Source of the DNA: Methanolinea sp. UBA473 | GTDB taxonomy: Archaea; Halobacteriota; Methanomicrobia; Methanomicrobiales; Methanospirillaceae | Length of the DNA stretch: 16,050 nt | Direction of reading: 5' to 3' | NCBI GenBank assembly: GCA_002509495.1 | Contig: DAEV01000117.1 | Coordinates: 20,741-36,790, forward strand | Shown: positions 1-7,961 of the stretch, one piece after another | Layout of the letters: each line of letters opens with the position of its first letter | Position numbering within the stretch: the stretch's first letter is position 1 | Notes under the pieces: generated by a model | The model's database searches: none | The model's input: the letters and a program-made list of their open reading frames with translations, nothing else | What the model was told of the DNA's origin: nothing | Program-made: the position numbers and the translations under genes

Positions 1-359
1 GCCAGTACCCGGCCAAGAAGTTCGCGGAAACGATCGGGGGAATGTCGGCGACAGGGCGATTCATCCCCGGGATGCTTACCAATCAGAATCTGAACGGATA
101 CATCGAACCCGAGGTCCTGGTAGTTACGGATCCCATCGGGGATTCACAGGCGGTCAAGGAAGCGGTCCAGAGCGGGATTCCCATTGTTGCGCTCTGCGAC
201 ACGAATAATATGACCAGTTTCGTAGATCTGGTCATCCCCACCAATAACAAGGGCAGAAAAGCGCTTTCCATGATCTACTACCTGCTCACCCGGGAAATGC
301 TCCGGTCCCGGGGAATCGCCACATCCCTTACCCCAGAGGATTTCGAGACCGAACTCTAA
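1..359 (+). CDS. rpsB: 30S ribosomal protein S2 (uS2), 3' end only
   Basis: This is the C-terminal part of small-subunit ribosomal protein uS2, which sits on the solvent side of the 30S subunit. The reading frame is open from base 3 and the true start lies outside the window. Family signatures visible are FIPGMLTN near the left edge, then a stretch reading PEVLVVTDPIGDSQAVKEA, then GIPIVALCDTNN and IPTNNKGRKAL, the usual order of the S2 C-terminal half. It ends in TAA, 29 bases before the chosen start of the MEMO-family gene, so it is probably the upstream member of the same operon. In many Euryarchaeota rpsB is followed by MEMO and mevalonate-pathway genes, which fits. Identification is firm; only the missing 5' part is unknown. 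Confidence 0.95.
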   Translation, partial: QYPAKKFAETIGGMSATGRFIPGMLTNQNLNGYIEPEVLVVTDPIGDSQAVKEAVQSGIPIVALCDTNNMTSFVDLVIPTNNKGRKALSMIYYLLTREMLRSRGIATSLTPEDFETEL

Positions 360-388
360 TATAGGTGTGCCGCGAGAGGGTAGATCCG

Positions 389-1180
389 ATGAAGACACGC
401 GCCAGCGCGGTTGCCGGCATGTTCTACCCGAGGGATCCAGACCATCTCGAGCAACTGCTTGAAAAGTTCTTCTCGAAGAAGAACCCCGGGGTGGATGCCC
501 TCGGGATAGTCTCTCCGCATGCCGGGTACCCCTACTCGGGCGAGGTATCGGCCCTGGCTTATTCGGGAATCCCCGACTCCTTTGCCGGGACCTTTGTCGT
601 CATCGGCCCAAGCCACCACGGGTACCGCACCTGTATCTCGCTCCTCCCCTGGGAGACCCCCCTGGGAATCGTAGAGAATGATCGCGAATTCGGGGATAGC
701 CTGGGCCTTCCCGTGGATGAAGTATCGCACCAGGAGTCTGAGAATTCCCTTGAAGTACAGATCCCGTTCATCAAGTACCGGTTTCCCCGTGCCATGATCG
801 TTCCCATTCTCATGGGCGATCAGGATCCTGCCAGTGCGGCAGCCCTTGCACGGAGCCTCATCGAAGCGATCAGAAATAGCGGCCGGTCCGATATCCGGTT
901 GGTCGCATCAAGCGATTTTTCTCACTATGTCCCCGAAGAAGTGGCGAGGAAGAATGATCTCTTTGCGATCGAGGCCCTGGCGAATCTGGACGTGGATGAG
1001 TTCTACCGGAGGATTGTCTCCCGCCGGGTAAGTGCCTGCGGGTATGGTCCCGTGGCTGCCGTCTGTCTCGTGTGCAGGGAGCTCGGAGCGAAGGAAGGGA
1101 AGTTGCTGCGATACGCAACGAGCGGCGAGGTGACCGGTGACCCTGACGTAGTGGGGTACGCGGCGATCGCGGTGATCTAG
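389..1180 (+). CDS. MEMO1 family protein
   Basis: A 263-residue member of the MEMO family (related to class III extradiol dioxygenases), whose cellular role in archaea is not settled. Seen: the N-terminal AVAGMFYP (residues 7-14), SPHAGYPYSG (42-51) with His44, IGPSHHG (72-78), DFSHY, and SACGYGP with Cys217. His44, His76/77 and Cys217 correspond to the metal-site His/His/Cys positions of human MEMO1, so a metal-binding site looks intact. I chose the ATG at 389 over an in-frame GTG at 365 because GAGAGGG lies 8 bases upstream and the family starts close to AVAGxFYP. The stop is TAG. The last codons carry the GGTGATC ribosome-binding site of the next gene. Linkage to rpsB and mevalonate genes is common in Euryarchaeota but does not reveal its reaction. 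Confidence 0.93.
   Translation: MKTRASAVAGMFYPRDPDHLEQLLEKFFSKKNPGVDALGIVSPHAGYPYSGEVSALAYSGIPDSFAGTFVVIGPSHHGYRTCISLLPWETPLGIVENDREFGDSLGLPVDEVSHQESENSLEVQIPFIKYRFPRAMIVPILMGDQDPASAAALARSLIEAIRNSGRSDIRLVASSDFSHYVPEEVARKNDLFAIEALANLDVDEFYRRIVSRRVSACGYGPVAAVCLVCRELGAKEGKLLRYATSGEVTGDPDVVGYAAIAVI
1171..1177 (+). promoter_or_regulatory. Shine-Dalgarno GGTGATC deciding the TTG start of mevalonate kinase
   Basis: GGTGATC is a perfect complement to the archaeal 16S rRNA 3' end (GAUCACC). It lies inside the last codons of the MEMO-family gene, 4 bases before TTG at 1182. It supports initiation at this rare start codon, because no ATG or GTG nearby would retain the N-terminal SAPGKVFLFGEH motif. Confidence 0.7.
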
Positions 1181-1181
1181 G

Positions 1182-2051
1182 TTGGCGACCTGGAGCGCCC
1201 CCGGGAAGGTGTTTCTCTTCGGAGAACATGCCGTGGTATATGGCAAACCCGGGGTCGCCATGGCCATCAAACCCAGAGTCTTTGTGACGGTCAGGAAGAG
1301 TAAGACAGCCCACCATGCAAAATCCCCCTACATCGATAGCTGCTTCGATGAGATGGCGGCCAAAGGAAGTGTGTACGTGAATTCTCAGCTTCCCAGCTCT
1401 TCGGGCCTCGGATCCTCAGCTGCGGTGACGGTTGCCACGCTCTCTGCGATCAATGACGAGTTCGGGAAGAACTATAGCCGTGAGGAGATCGCGAATATGG
1501 CATATGCCATCGAGAAGAAAGTGCAGAAAGGGAGGGCAAGCCCTACGGACACCACGGTCTCTACGTTCGGGGGAATAGTATTCATCAAGGGAAACCAGCG
1601 ACGCAGGCTTGCGCCGTATACCCTCCCTCTGGTGGTGGGCAATACCCTTGTCTCGCACAGTACGATTCGTATGGTTGAAAAAGTCGCAGAATTAAAGAAG
1701 AAGAACCCCCAGGTCTGCGATCCCATCCTCGACGCGATCGGTGCGATCTCCATTTGTGCAATCCGCAACCTGACGGATGCGAACAGCCTTGGAACGTTGA
1801 TGAACATGAATCACGCCCTCCTTGAAGCGTTGGGGGTGGGTCATCCTGCCCTGTCCAGGCTGGTCCTTGCCGCGAGGGGTGCGGGTGCCTACGGAGCCAA
1901 GCTTACCGGTGCAGGGGGAGGGGGGTGCATGGTGGCCGTCTGCCCGAAGCACTTGAAAAGCAGGGTGGCAGGGGCGATCGAGGCCTGTGATGCAAAGGCA
2001 TTTATCACCACCCTGGATACCGAGGGCGTGCGGAAGGAAAAGGATGTCTGA
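1182..2051 (+). CDS. mvk: mevalonate kinase (GHMP family)
   Basis: Phosphorylates mevalonate with ATP to 5-phosphomevalonate in the cytoplasm, the entry kinase of archaeal isoprenoid synthesis. Seen: SAPGKVFLFGEHAVVYG (residues 5-21), the GHMP ATP-binding motif PSSSGLGSSA (71-80), a likely catalytic Asp123 in SPTDTTVSTFGG, and the C-terminal KLTGAGGGG (240-248). At 289 residues it is compact but complete for an archaeal enzyme. The start is TTG, supported by GGTGATC 4 bases upstream; the first ATG in frame would delete the N-terminal motif. It begins 1 base after the MEMO gene stop and overlaps the next gene by 8 bases (ATGTCTGA), suggesting translational coupling to the isopentenyl phosphate kinase. 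Shikimate or homoserine kinases share the GHMP fold, but GEHAVVYG and the neighbours favour mevalonate kinase. Confidence 0.95.
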   Translation: MATWSAPGKVFLFGEHAVVYGKPGVAMAIKPRVFVTVRKSKTAHHAKSPYIDSCFDEMAAKGSVYVNSQLPSSSGLGSSAAVTVATLSAINDEFGKNYSREEIANMAYAIEKKVQKGRASPTDTTVSTFGGIVFIKGNQRRRLAPYTLPLVVGNTLVSHSTIRMVEKVAELKKKNPQVCDPILDAIGAISICAIRNLTDANSLGTLMNMNHALLEALGVGHPALSRLVLAARGAGAYGAKLTGAGGGGCMVAVCPKHLKSRVAGAIEACDAKAFITTLDTEGVRKEKDV

Positions 2052-2814
2052 TCGGGTGCTCCTGAAACTGGGCGGAAGCGTGATCACGGAAAAGGCAAGG
2101 CCTGGAGTGGCAGACCATGCCGCGATCTCTTCGATTGCGGAGGAGATCTCTAAAAGGGCTGATAAGGATCTCCTGATCGTCCACGGCGCCGGATCCTTCG
2201 GTCATCCCGAGGCTGCCGCCTACGGCCTGACGCGTGGGGCTGACAGGGGAAACCGCAAAGGGATCTTCCTGACCCACCAGGCGGTGTGCACGTTGAACCA
2301 GATGATGGTGCGGGCTTTGCGAGAGGCGGGAGTGGAGGCAATCGGCATCCATCCTCTGGCCGGATCCTTTGCCCGGGCGGGGAGGCTGGAGTCGATGGAG
2401 ATCCGGTCCCTCCGGATCCTGATGGACATTGGCGTGATCCCGGTTCTGCATGGGGATGTAGTGATGGATGCGGTACAGGGGGCCTGTATTGTGTCCGGGG
2501 ATCAGATCGTGCGGTATCTTGCAGAAAAATCCGGATTCACCCGGGTGGGGCTGGCCACCGATGTGCCGGGGGTACTCGATCCAGCTGGCCGGGTTGTGGA
2601 GTGCATCACTCCCGGGACTGCAGGCAGCATTCCGACGGGCAGGTCGCAGCACACCGACGTAACCGGAGGAATGGAAGGAAAGATCCGTGAACTCCTCGAG
2701 ATGGCGGAAAAGGGGATTTCTTCTGAGATTTTCCATATCTCCCGCCTTCCGGAGTTCCTGGACGGGAATGCCCACGGAGGTACCCTGATCCGGGGGAGTG
2801 CCATCCATGGATAA
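2044..2814 (+). CDS. ipk: isopentenyl phosphate kinase
   Basis: Phosphorylates isopentenyl phosphate to isopentenyl diphosphate using ATP, the diagnostic step of the modified archaeal mevalonate pathway. The 256-residue protein has an amino-acid-kinase fold: KLGGSVIT (residues 8-15) with Lys8, then VHGAGSFGHP, where His54 matches the histidine conserved in IPK and FomA and used for phosphate binding, then DVVMDAVQG and SGDQIVRYLAEKSGF toward the nucleotide site. I chose ATG 2044, overlapping mevalonate kinase by 8 bases with AAGGAAAAGG just upstream. A start at 1987 would add 19 residues with no family support and lie deep in the preceding gene. Its 3' end overlaps the IPP isomerase by 8 bases. 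The family also holds acetylglutamate kinase and FomA, but the His motif and location point to IPK. Confidence 0.95.
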   Translation: MSDRVLLKLGGSVITEKARPGVADHAAISSIAEEISKRADKDLLIVHGAGSFGHPEAAAYGLTRGADRGNRKGIFLTHQAVCTLNQMMVRALREAGVEAIGIHPLAGSFARAGRLESMEIRSLRILMDIGVIPVLHGDVVMDAVQGACIVSGDQIVRYLAEKSGFTRVGLATDVPGVLDPAGRVVECITPGTAGSIPTGRSQHTDVTGGMEGKIRELLEMAEKGISSEIFHISRLPEFLDGNAHGGTLIRGSAIHG

Positions 2815-3886
2815 GAAGCGGTTCACTTCGGGGAGAAAACTGGACCACCTGAGGATCTGCACGGAAGAGGAGATTGAGAGGGGTTTTTCGGGATTTGAAG
2901 ATGTGCGGCTGGTGCATTCCGCCCTTCCAGAATGCAACCTTGCCACAATCGACCTCTCCACCCGGTTCCTGGGACGCCGGCTCTCTTCCCCGCTCTTTAT
3001 TGCCGCAATGACCGGCGGGCACCCCGAGACCCTCGAGGTGAACAGGAGGCTGGCCAGGGCAGCGGAAGAGTTTGGAGTGGGCATGTGCGTGGGATCCCAG
3101 CGTGCCGCTCTCGAAGATCCTTCTCTTGAGGAGAGTTTCTCCGTAGTAAGGGATGAAGCCCCCAATGCATTCCTGGTCGCAAATCTGGGGATCGTACAGC
3201 TCAGGGATCATGGACGGGAGTGGGTCGATCGTGCGGTATCGATGATTCATGCCGATGCCGTTGCAATCCACCTGAATTTCCTTCAGGAAGCGATCCAGCC
3301 TGAAGGTGATCACGATGCCACGGGTTGTTACGCCGCACTTGTTCAACTTTGCAATGAGTCCCGGCATCCGGTGATCCTCAAGGAGACGGGCAGTGGGATC
3401 TCATCAGAGACTGCCAGGGCCTGTTGGGGAGCAGGAGTCCGCGCAATCGATGTCGGTGGATGGGGAGGGACCTCCTGGGCAGCGGTGGAGGGTCACAGAG
3501 CCAGGGGATCTGCCCTTCATGGCAATCAGGGCCTGGCATCCCTTGGAAGCCGGTTCGAGGAGTGGGGAATCCCCACCGCGGTAAGCCTCTGCGAAGTTGC
3601 CGGCACGGGAGGCCCGGTCATTGCCACGGGCGGTCTGCGAAGCGGGCTGGATATGGCCAAGGCAATCGTACTTGGTGCAGACCTGTGCGGTCTCGCGTTG
3701 CCCCTTCTCAAACCAGCCCTGGAAAGCGAGGAAGCCCTCTTTGGTGTCATTCGGACGTACCAGGAGGAGCTTAAAGTTGCTATGTTCCTGTCCGGATCCG
3801 GGACAATTGCGGATCTGAAGCGGACCCGGACGTATATTACCGGGAGAACCCGGCAGATGCTGGAAAGTATTTTAGGAGGAAAATAA
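2807..3886 (+). CDS. fni: type 2 isopentenyl-diphosphate delta-isomerase (FMN-dependent)
   Basis: Interconverts IPP and DMAPP using reduced FMN and Mg2+, giving the allylic primer for prenyl chain growth. The 359-residue protein shows the type 2 motifs in order: AAMTGG (residues 66-71), GSQRA (96-100), HLNFLQEAIQPEGD (155-168), which contains the substrate and Mg2+ site Gln/Glu residues, KETGSGIS (192-199), DVGGWGGTSW (215-224) and the FMN-phosphate loop GGLRSG (275-280). I chose ATG 2807, with GGGGAG ending 8 bases before it; a GTG at 2798 is in frame but falls inside that Shine-Dalgarno. It overlaps IPK by 8 bases (ATGGATAA), mirroring the mevalonate kinase/IPK junction. Its TAA shares one base with the next ATG (TAATG). 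Related FMN oxidoreductases such as lactate dehydrogenases lack the QPEGD motif. Confidence 0.95.
   Translation: MDKKRFTSGRKLDHLRICTEEEIERGFSGFEDVRLVHSALPECNLATIDLSTRFLGRRLSSPLFIAAMTGGHPETLEVNRRLARAAEEFGVGMCVGSQRAALEDPSLEESFSVVRDEAPNAFLVANLGIVQLRDHGREWVDRAVSMIHADAVAIHLNFLQEAIQPEGDHDATGCYAALVQLCNESRHPVILKETGSGISSETARACWGAGVRAIDVGGWGGTSWAAVEGHRARGSALHGNQGLASLGSRFEEWGIPTAVSLCEVAGTGGPVIATGGLRSGLDMAKAIVLGADLCGLALPLLKPALESEEALFGVIRTYQEELKVAMFLSGSGTIADLKRTRTYITGRTRQMLESILGGK
3874..3879 (+). promoter_or_regulatory. Shine-Dalgarno AGGAGG for RNase J
   Basis: AGGAGG lies in the final codons of the IPP isomerase gene, 6 bases before the ATG at 3886 that overlaps its stop as TAATG. It fixes the RNase J start and supports translational coupling. 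Confidence 0.7.
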
Positions 3887-5223
3887 TGGATATCGAGATA
3901 ATCCCCGTTGGCGGATATGAAGAGGTCGGGAGGAATATGACCGCCGTCCGCTGCGGAAAAGAGATCGTAATTTTTGATATGGGACTCCGGTTGGATCAGG
4001 TGATGATCCATGAAGAGGCTGAAGTGGAGAATATGCACTCCCTTGACCTCATTCAGATGAAGGCCATCCCGGACGACACGATGATGAACACGGTGGAGGG
4101 CAGTGTGAAGGCCATTGTATGCTCTCACGGGCACCTGGACCATATAGGTGCCATTCCCAAACTTGCCCACCGGTACAACGCGCCGATCATCAGCACACCC
4201 TATGCCACTGAGCTCATCCGGCAACAGATCGCAGGCGAGCAGAAATTCGGAGTGAACAACAAGCTCTTTGCGCTCAAGTGCGGGCAGAAGTATACTCTCT
4301 CCCAGAACCTGACCCTTGAGTTCGTTCGCATGCAGCACAGTATCATCGATACTGCCACTGTAGTGCTGCACACCCCGAAAGGAGCCATTGTATACGCCTG
4401 CGATTTCAAGCTGGACCGGACCCCTGTCATCGGCGACCCCCCGGATTTCGCCCGCCTGAGGCAGATTGGGAAGGAGGGTGTTCTTGCGCTGATCGTAGAG
4501 AGCACGTACATCGAAAACCGGGGAAGAGCCCCAAGCGAAAGGATCGCGCGGGATATTGTCAGGGATACCATCACCAGCTACGAGGACGACAAGTCCGCTA
4601 TCATGGTCAGCACCTTCTCGTCGCACATCGCAAGGGTGAAGACCATTGCGGAGTGCGCCCACGAGATCGGGAGGAAACCTATCCTGCTCGGGAGGTCGAT
4701 GGAGCGATATAGTTCCACCGCGGAACAGATGAAACTGGTGGCATTCCCCGAAACCATGAGCATGTTCGGGAACCGAAGGACAGTAGACCGGACCCTTCGC
4801 AGGATGATGAAGGCCGGGAGAGAAAAGTTCATCCCCATCATTACCGGTCATCAGGGAGAACCCGGCTCCATCCTTACGAGGATCGCGCTCGGGGACACCC
4901 CCTACAAGATCGAGAAGGGGGACAAGGTAATCTTTTCTGCGAAAGTCATCCCGAACCCGATGAATTTTGGGCAACGATACATGATCGAGGCTCACCTGAA
5001 TATGGCAGGGGCAAGGGTGTTCCCGGATCTTCACGTAACCGGCCACGCGTACCGGGAGGATCACTACGAGTTCATCCACTTGTTGAATCCCCAACATATC
5101 ATTCCGGCTCACGGGCACATCAGGATGACTTCGGCGTACGCTGAGTTTGCCAAAGATTGCGGGTATACCCTTCATAACGACGTGCATATCCTCACCAATG
5201 GCCAGAGGTTGAAAATTACCTGA
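3886..5223 (+). CDS. rnj: archaeal ribonuclease J (beta-CASP metallo-beta-lactamase fold)
   Basis: A 445-residue RNase J-type enzyme. Euryarchaeal RNase J members are 5'-to-3' exoribonucleases in RNA decay and maturation. Seen: an N-terminal metallo-beta-lactamase domain starting IIPVGGYEEVGRN, the zinc motif HGHLDH (residues 81-86), His151 in MQHSIIDTA, Asp173 in CDFKLD, a beta-CASP insertion through the middle with ESTYIENRGRAPSE and ITGHQGEPGS, and the closing PAHGH with His409 and His411. All expected metal ligands appear present. The ATG shares one base with the isomerase stop and follows AGGAGG. It lies between isoprenoid genes without an obvious biochemical link, an arrangement seen in many methanogens. 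CPSF-like archaeal nucleases carry N-terminal KH domains, absent here, which supports RNase J. Confidence 0.93.
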   Translation: MDIEIIPVGGYEEVGRNMTAVRCGKEIVIFDMGLRLDQVMIHEEAEVENMHSLDLIQMKAIPDDTMMNTVEGSVKAIVCSHGHLDHIGAIPKLAHRYNAPIISTPYATELIRQQIAGEQKFGVNNKLFALKCGQKYTLSQNLTLEFVRMQHSIIDTATVVLHTPKGAIVYACDFKLDRTPVIGDPPDFARLRQIGKEGVLALIVESTYIENRGRAPSERIARDIVRDTITSYEDDKSAIMVSTFSSHIARVKTIAECAHEIGRKPILLGRSMERYSSTAEQMKLVAFPETMSMFGNRRTVDRTLRRMMKAGREKFIPIITGHQGEPGSILTRIALGDTPYKIEKGDKVIFSAKVIPNPMNFGQRYMIEAHLNMAGARVFPDLHVTGHAYREDHYEFIHLLNPQHIIPAHGHIRMTSAYAEFAKDCGYTLHNDVHILTNGQRLKIT

Positions 5224-5263
5224 TATCCCGCAGAACGGAGTTCGAAAAAAAGGAGAAAAACAA

Positions 5264-6238
5264 GTGGAGTGGACCATGGAACTGAAAGGGTACCTGGAGG
5301 AGACCGCGGAACAGGTGGATAAACTGATCGATCGTTACTTTGGGTCTCCCTGTGACGATCTCTCAAGAGCCAGCGCCCACCTGCTCACTGCGGGTGGAAA
5401 GAGGCTCCGGCCGGCGATGCTCCTGCTCGCAGCAGATGCCGTGAACAAGGGTAGTTCGATGGACGTGATGCCGGCAGCGCTGGCGCTTGAATTAACCCAC
5501 AGTTTCACCCTTATCCATGATGACATCATGGACGGGGACCAGGTGCGCCGGGGTGTGCCCACTGTCCATACAATGTGGGATGAGCCGACGGCTATCCTTG
5601 CCGGAGACGTCCTGTTCGCAACCGCGTTCGAGTTCATCAGCCTGGCAGACGCTCCCGACAATGCCAGGATACGGGCTGTCTCGATGCTGGCACGGACCTG
5701 CGTGGAGATCTGCGAGGGGCAGCACCTGGACATGTCGTTCGAGCACCAGGACGATGTGACCGAGGGCGATTACATAAAGATGGTGGAGAAGAAAACGGGG
5801 GCCCTTTATGCAGCTTCTGCGGGGATCGGAAGCATTCTTGCTGGTGGAAACGCGGGATACACCCAGGCCCTTTACCAATATGGACAGGGGATTGGAATGG
5901 CGTTCCAGGTCCAGGACGACCTCATCGATCTCCTTGCCGAGTCCGATGTAAGCGGCAAGGACCGTGCATCCGATATCCGGGAAGGCAAGAAGACCCTTAT
6001 TTCCATCAAGGCAAAGGAAGCAGGGTTCGATCTTGGCCAGTTCAGGGGAAACCTCTCTTCAGGTGAGATCGACAAGATCATTTCGCGCCTCGAGGATCTC
6101 GGGGTGATTGGCGAGGTCAAAGCGGTGGCAAGAGACCTTGTGGAGACCGGGGTAAACCGGATCTCGATCCTGCCCCCCTCGGTAGAGCGGGACCTGTTGC
6201 AGGAGATGGGAAGGCACTTCATCACCCGGAGCTTCTGA
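5264..6238 (+). CDS. idsA: geranylgeranyl diphosphate synthase (short-chain polyprenyl synthase)
   Basis: A trans-prenyltransferase that condenses IPP with allylic diphosphates, most likely to C20 geranylgeranyl diphosphate for archaeal ether lipids. Seen: both Asp-rich motifs, DDIMD (residues 86-90) and DDLID (218-222), plus GGKRLRPAML near residue 45 for IPP binding. The residue five before the first Asp is Phe81, the same identity as the chain-length Phe of Sulfolobus GGPP synthase, so C20 is favoured over C15 by inference. Two starts are plausible: GTG 5264, with AGGAG 8 bases upstream (used here), and ATG 5276, with GGAG 6 bases upstream, which would remove four residues. The 40-base spacer after RNase J holds that Shine-Dalgarno. 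A bifunctional FPP/GGPP enzyme cannot be excluded. Confidence 0.93.
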   Translation: MEWTMELKGYLEETAEQVDKLIDRYFGSPCDDLSRASAHLLTAGGKRLRPAMLLLAADAVNKGSSMDVMPAALALELTHSFTLIHDDIMDGDQVRRGVPTVHTMWDEPTAILAGDVLFATAFEFISLADAPDNARIRAVSMLARTCVEICEGQHLDMSFEHQDDVTEGDYIKMVEKKTGALYAASAGIGSILAGGNAGYTQALYQYGQGIGMAFQVQDDLIDLLAESDVSGKDRASDIREGKKTLISIKAKEAGFDLGQFRGNLSSGEIDKIISRLEDLGVIGEVKAVARDLVETGVNRISILPPSVERDLLQEMGRHFITRSF

Positions 6239-6239
6239 C

Positions 6240-7931
6240 ATGGAGGATCCGCTAAAATCGGCCCTCTTCCTGTTTGCCCTTCAGAATGCGGTGAAACACC
6301 AGAGCGTTCCCAAGGCCGGCGCGGTCATCGGAATGGTCATGGGAAAGTACCCGGAATTCAAAACCCGTGCCCGTGAAGCAACGGTCCTTGTAAAGGAAGT
6401 GATCGCGAAGGTGGATGCCATGTCCCCCGGAGAACGGGCTGCGCGACTGCAGTCCCTGGCGCCCGAACTCGTGGAGGATCTCTCAAGGCCGCGGGTGCAG
6501 ACCCATGAACTGCCTCCCATGGAGAAGGCCGAGGCCGGAGTCGTGATGCGGTTTGCCCCAAATCCCAGCGGTCCCCTGCATCTCGGCCATGCCCGGGCCG
6601 CAGTTCTGAACGATGCGTACGTGAAAAAATACGGTGGTCGCTACATTCTCCGGATCGAGGATACCGATCCCAAACGGGTGGATCCCGCGGCATACCGCAT
6701 GGTACAGGAAGATATCCGGTGGCTGGGGATCGAACCGGATGAGATCGTCTACCAGAGCGACCGGTTCGACCTGTATTACCAGGTCGGAAAGGAGTTGATC
6801 GAACGGGGCGGGGCGTATGTCTGCACCTGTGAGAACGAACGCTTCAAGGCGATGAAACTGGTAAAAAAAGCATGCCCCTGCAGGGAGCAGACAATTGAGG
6901 GGAATCTTTTAGCATTCGACCGGATGCTCTCCGGGGGATATGCAGAGGGGGAAGCCTCGGTCCGCGTCAAGACCGACCTCTCCCACCCGGACCCCGCGAT
7001 GCGTGACTTTCCCGCGTTCCGCATCCTTTATTCCCCCCCGCACCCCCGCCGCGAAGCCCACGTGTATCCCCTTATGAATTTTACCGTCGCCGTCGACGAT
7101 CACCTTCTCGGCATCACCCACGTGATCCGCGGGAAGGATCATATCGCAAATACCCGGCGGCAGAATTTCATCTATGAATACTTCGGGTGGAAAGTCCCGG
7201 TCTACCGGCATTACGGCAGGATGGGCATCGAAGGAGTCGTGCTCTCCACGTCCCAGATGAGGGCGGGCATCCACGCGGGGGAGTACCATGGATGGGACGA
7301 TATCAGGCTCGGGACACTCCGGGCGATGGCACGCCGCGGGATTCGTCCCGAGGCTGTCCGGCAGGCGGTCCTCGAGATCGGCATCGGCGAGACGGACATC
7401 ACCTTCTCCTGGGAGAACCTGTTCGCAAAGAACCGGAATATCGTGGATAAGACTGCCAACCGATACTTTTTCGTCCCCGATCCGGTGGAAATCCGGATCG
7501 AAGGCGGACCGGACACACGAGAGGCCCGCCCCTCCTTACATCCGGGCGATGAAGCGAGCGGGAATCGTATCCTGGACTACACATCATCTGCCACCTACAT
7601 TCCTGGCGTTGAAGCAACACCCGGCCTTAAAAGGTTAAAAGACCTTTTTAACATTGAGATCCATGAGGGCGATAACCTACCTCCCACGGCATCATTTGCG
7701 GGTGAGTCCCTTGCCGATATTCGTGCAAAAAAAGCCCCGATCATCCAGTGGCTGCCTGAGAAAGGTAGTGTCCCCTGTACTCTGAAGACCCCTGAAGGCG
7801 ACGTGACGGGCAGGTGTGAAGAGTCCGTGGAAAACGAACTTGGAAACGTGGTCCAGTTTGAGCGGGTTGGGTTCGCCAGGATCGATTCGGCCGGTGCGGA
7901 AGGTATTATGGCTTATTTGACCCACAGGTAA
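6240..7931 (+). CDS. gltX: glutamyl-tRNA synthetase, archaeal type
   Basis: Class I synthetase charging tRNA(Glu), probably also tRNA(Gln) with glutamate for later amidation, as usual in archaea lacking GlnRS. The 563-residue protein has the archaeal helical N-terminal extension (about residues 1-95), the Rossmann catalytic domain with RFAPNPSGPLHLGHARA (HLGH, 114-117) and RIEDTDP, a Cys pair-of-pairs CTC-x14-CPC that is probably a zinc site, the KMSKS-loop equivalent LSTSQM (335-340), and a C-terminal beta-barrel half for anticodon binding. It starts 1 base after the prenyltransferase stop with GGAG 8 bases upstream. Gln339 occupies the place of the loop's second lysine. The alternative, GlnRS, belongs to the same subclass but is essentially bacterial and eukaryotic, and the N-terminal extension is typical of archaeal GluRS. 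Confidence 0.94.
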   Translation: MEDPLKSALFLFALQNAVKHQSVPKAGAVIGMVMGKYPEFKTRAREATVLVKEVIAKVDAMSPGERAARLQSLAPELVEDLSRPRVQTHELPPMEKAEAGVVMRFAPNPSGPLHLGHARAAVLNDAYVKKYGGRYILRIEDTDPKRVDPAAYRMVQEDIRWLGIEPDEIVYQSDRFDLYYQVGKELIERGGAYVCTCENERFKAMKLVKKACPCREQTIEGNLLAFDRMLSGGYAEGEASVRVKTDLSHPDPAMRDFPAFRILYSPPHPRREAHVYPLMNFTVAVDDHLLGITHVIRGKDHIANTRRQNFIYEYFGWKVPVYRHYGRMGIEGVVLSTSQMRAGIHAGEYHGWDDIRLGTLRAMARRGIRPEAVRQAVLEIGIGETDITFSWENLFAKNRNIVDKTANRYFFVPDPVEIRIEGGPDTREARPSLHPGDEASGNRILDYTSSATYIPGVEATPGLKRLKDLFNIEIHEGDNLPPTASFAGESLADIRAKKAPIIQWLPEKGSVPCTLKTPEGDVTGRCEESVENELGNVVQFERVGFARIDSAGAEGIMAYLTHR

Positions 7932-7961
7932 CTGAACACACCGGATCGAAGGGATTTTTCC

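Noticed and set aside
365..388. GTG at 365 as start of the MEMO-family gene
   Set aside because: The extra eight residues are not family-like and the better-spaced GAGAGGG supports ATG 389.
2005..3165. 386-codon minus-strand frame opposite IPK and IPP isomerase
   Set aside because: Antisense shadow of firmly identified genes; no recognisable motifs and a composition rich in Arg, Pro and Ser typical of shadows.
3526..5277. Long minus-strand open frame of 583 codons opposite IPP isomerase and RNase J
   Set aside because: It lies antisense to two genes with clear family motifs, matches no family I know, and such frames are common in GC-rich coding DNA.
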